DNA from: Gemmatimonadaceae bacterium
Lineage (GTDB): Bacteria; Gemmatimonadota; Gemmatimonadetes; Gemmatimonadales; Gemmatimonadaceae
NCBI GenBank assembly: GCA_013816855.1
Contig: JACDDT010000020.1
Coordinates: 4,736 to 36,922 of the forward strand
Length of the DNA: 32,187 bases
Direction: 5' to 3'
Part shown: positions 30,621 to 32,187 of the stretch, one piece after another
Layout: each line of letters begins with the position of its first letter
How positions within the stretch are numbered: the stretch's first letter is position 1
Program-made: the position numbers and the translations under genes
The notes under the pieces: generated by a model
What the model was told of the DNA's origin: nothing
Database searches by the model: none
The model's input: the letters and a program-made list of their open reading frames with translations, nothing else

Positions 30621-31475
30621 GTGTCAGAGCTGACACGGCGAATCATCTTCGCAGTGATCGCCGCGCCGGCCGGGGTGGCGATCATTTATTTCGGCGATTG
30701 GGCGCTCGCCACGATGCTGGCGATCCTTTCCGCGCTCGGGGCTTGGGAGCTTTTCCGGTTCTCCAAGGAGACGGGTACGCGCGCGTTCGAGCCGGCGGGA
30801 ATCGCCCTCGCGGCGTTCATTCCCATCGCTGTTCACGCTTCCAGGCTTGGTGTTTACAATCTTTCCCTTACCGCGGTTCTCGCCCTCGTGCTGCTGCTCT
30901 TTGCGAGCACGCTCTGGTTCCGCGGGGCGACGGGCCGACCCCTCGCATCCGTATCGATCACTGTCTTCGGTGTGGTTTACGCGAGCCTCATCACGTATGT
31001 ATACGCGCTGCGGTACCACCAGTACGCCGTGGGCGCGCTCGCGGGCACGCTCGTCGCGGTTCTTCCGGTGCTGTTGACGTGGGCAACTGATGTCGGCGCG
31101 TACGCCTTCGGCAGAATGTTCGGATCGAAAAAGCTGATGCCGTCGGTGAGCCCCGGAAAAACTGTGGCCGGCGCGTTGGGGGGACTCATTCTTACAGTCA
31201 TTGTGTGTCTGCTTTACGTGAGGTTCGCGCTCATCCCGTACGCGCAGCTCGGCCTCACCATTCAGGGCGCGATTCTTTTCGCCATAATCGTCAGTGTTGC
31301 GGGCCAAACGGGCGACCTGGCGGAGTCGCTGCTGAAGCGTGAAGCGGGAGTGAAGGACAGCTCGACGCTGATTCCCGGTCACGGCGGCATTCTCGACCGC
31401 TTCGATAGTCTGCTCTTCGTGCTTCCGATCGCGTTTCTCGTGCTCGGAAAGCTGATGCTGCCGATTCCGCGATGA
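30621..31475 (+). CDS. cdsA: Phosphatidate cytidylyltransferase (CDP-diacylglycerol synthase)
   Basis: A 284-aa inner-membrane enzyme making CDP-diacylglycerol from phosphatidate and CTP for phospholipid synthesis. About eight hydrophobic helices are seen. The signature runs SPGKTVAGALGG, then GDLAESLLKREAGVKDSSTLIPGHGGILDRFDSLLF near the C-terminus, with the metal-binding Asp residues. The GTG start lies 4 nt after frr. In many bacteria uppS sits between frr and cdsA; there is no room for it here. The stop overlaps dxr (ATGA). Confidence 0.96.
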   Translation: MSELTRRIIFAVIAAPAGVAIIYFGDWALATMLAILSALGAWELFRFSKETGTRAFEPAGIALAAFIPIAVHASRLGVYNLSLTAVLALVLLLFASTLWFRGATGRPLASVSITVFGVVYASLITYVYALRYHQYAVGALAGTLVAVLPVLLTWATDVGAYAFGRMFGSKKLMPSVSPGKTVAGALGGLILTVIVCLLYVRFALIPYAQLGLTIQGAILFAIIVSVAGQTGDLAESLLKREAGVKDSSTLIPGHGGILDRFDSLLFVLPIAFLVLGKLMLPIPR

Positions 31476-32187
31476 TTCGCGCGCCTGCCGCCCGCGTGAA
31501 GGGCGTCGCGCTTCTTGGGTCGACGGGCTCCATCGGAACCAGCGCGCTCCGTGTCCTCGACCGGCATCGCGACCAGTTCTCTGTTACCGCTCTTACCGCG
31601 CACAGCAACTCCGCACTCCTCGCCGAGCAGGTGGGCCGGTTTAATCCGCGCTATGTCGGGCTAGTTGAAGCTTCCGCGGGCAGCGGAAAGAACGGGCAGG
31701 AGCGGTGGTGCACCGGTGAGAAATGTCTCGTTGACGCTGCCACGTACGCTGACGCGGATATCGTCATCAATGCGATCGTCGGGGCTGCGGGGCTCGACGC
31801 GACTCTCGCTGCGCTCGACGCGGGAAAGCGGGTCGCGCTCGCGAACAAGGAGACTCTCGTCATCGCCGGAGAGCTAGTGCAGCAGGCGAGAGAGCGGGGC
31901 AAGGCCGATCTGATTCCAGTTGATAGCGAGCACAGCGCGATACTCCAGTGCATCGCCGCGCGCCCGAACTCCGAGGTGCGCCGCATCATTCTTACCGCGT
32001 CAGGGGGACCGTTTCGCGAATGGGATTCCGATAAACTGGCTTCCGCTTCGGTGACCGATACCCTTCGCCACCCGACCTGGAAGATGGGGAAGAAAGTCAG
32101 CGTCGACAGCGCGACGCTCGCGAACAAGGCGCTCGAAGTCATCGAAGCGCATTTCCTCTTTGGCATTCCGTACGAGAAAATCGAAGT
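31472..32187 (+). CDS. dxr: 1-deoxy-D-xylulose 5-phosphate reductoisomerase, 3' end outside window
   Basis: An NADPH enzyme of the MEP isoprenoid pathway (DXP to MEP). The 238 visible residues include the NADPH loop VALLGSTGSIGTSALRVL, NKETLV, the metal and substrate motif PVDSEHSAI, TASGGPFRE and HPTWKMGKKVSVDSATLANKALEVIEAH. The protein is cut at about 60 percent of its usual 390-400 residues by the window edge. It overlaps the cdsA stop by 4 bases, so it is coupled to the same operon. Confidence 0.97.
   Translation, partial: MIRAPAARVKGVALLGSTGSIGTSALRVLDRHRDQFSVTALTAHSNSALLAEQVGRFNPRYVGLVEASAGSGKNGQERWCTGEKCLVDAATYADADIVINAIVGAAGLDATLAALDAGKRVALANKETLVIAGELVQQARERGKADLIPVDSEHSAILQCIAARPNSEVRRIILTASGGPFREWDSDKLASASVTDTLRHPTWKMGKKVSVDSATLANKALEVIEAHFLFGIPYEKIE

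Noticed and set aside
1-32187. CRISPR arrays, tRNA or rRNA genes, phage or transposase genes
   Set aside because: No regularly spaced direct repeats, no clover-leaf-like segment and no conserved rRNA stretch were noticed. The only mobile-like signals are the inverted-repeat elements. I could not run dedicated searches.

Overview
The window looks like chromosome from a GC-rich, Gram-negative-type bacterium, most likely of the Gemmatimonadota. The signs are a large TonB-dependent receptor with an N-terminal carboxypeptidase-regulatory domain, exported M1 and M16 peptidases, many small DinB-superfamily proteins, secreted glycine-rich proteins, and a compact rplM-rpsI-rpsB-tsf-pyrH-frr-cdsA-dxr cluster. 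The lineage is inferred from gene content, not from a database search.

Layout. (1) 1-5250, minus strand: a run of small genes. In transcription order these are a 53-aa basic protein, an HNH nuclease, a DinB protein, an exported protein with a TonB-C-like end, a second DinB protein, a DUF1569 protein, a lipoprotein alpha/beta hydrolase, and a FAD monooxygenase cut by the window edge. (2) 5323-12215, minus: a DinB protein, a cupin, the giant TonB-dependent receptor, and a propeller-like secreted protein closed by a strong terminator. A 128-bp imperfect palindrome lies between the cupin and the DinB gene. (3) 11874-17971: a CAT-like acetyltransferase, an exported two-domain M16 peptidase and a small unknown gene on the minus strand, divergent from an exported M1 peptidase. 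(4) 17968-19804: small membrane or stress-type genes (DUF1761, DUF1330, a four-TM protein, GlsB/YeaQ). (5) 19818-26444: the three parts of a biotin-dependent acyl-CoA carboxylase (carboxyltransferase, biotin carboxylase, biotin carrier). An RlmD-type rRNA methyltransferase is translationally coupled between the last two, and msrA plus a small membrane protein lie on the opposite strand. (6) 26766-32187, plus: a conserved translation, nucleotide and lipid block from rplM to dxr, the last cut by the window edge.

The most interesting signal is a pair of inverted-repeat cassettes. At 21383-21928, about 45-bp near-perfect inverted repeats enclose a gene for a four-helix-bundle (S23/23S-intervening-sequence-type) protein, and the right repeat encodes the protein's last 12 residues and its stop codon. 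At 26452-26749 a 298-bp element has the same ends. In reverse orientation it keeps a matching gene start and a matching C-terminal tail ending in APGR-stop, but it lacks the middle. This looks like an autonomous unit and its internally deleted miniature. Each sits just after the stop codon of a carboxylase gene. The 128-bp palindrome at 11044-11171 shares a short end motif with the second element. I read these as a dispersed palindromic element family carrying a four-helix-bundle gene instead of a recognisable transposase; mobility itself is inferred.

Other points are a TonB receptor with a C-terminal extension bearing two LTxxQ motifs and a polyglycine tail, two genes without an ATG/GTG/TTG start (one apparently starting at CTG behind GGAGG), and a structured leader before rplM. 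No tRNA, rRNA, CRISPR array or classical transposase was seen.
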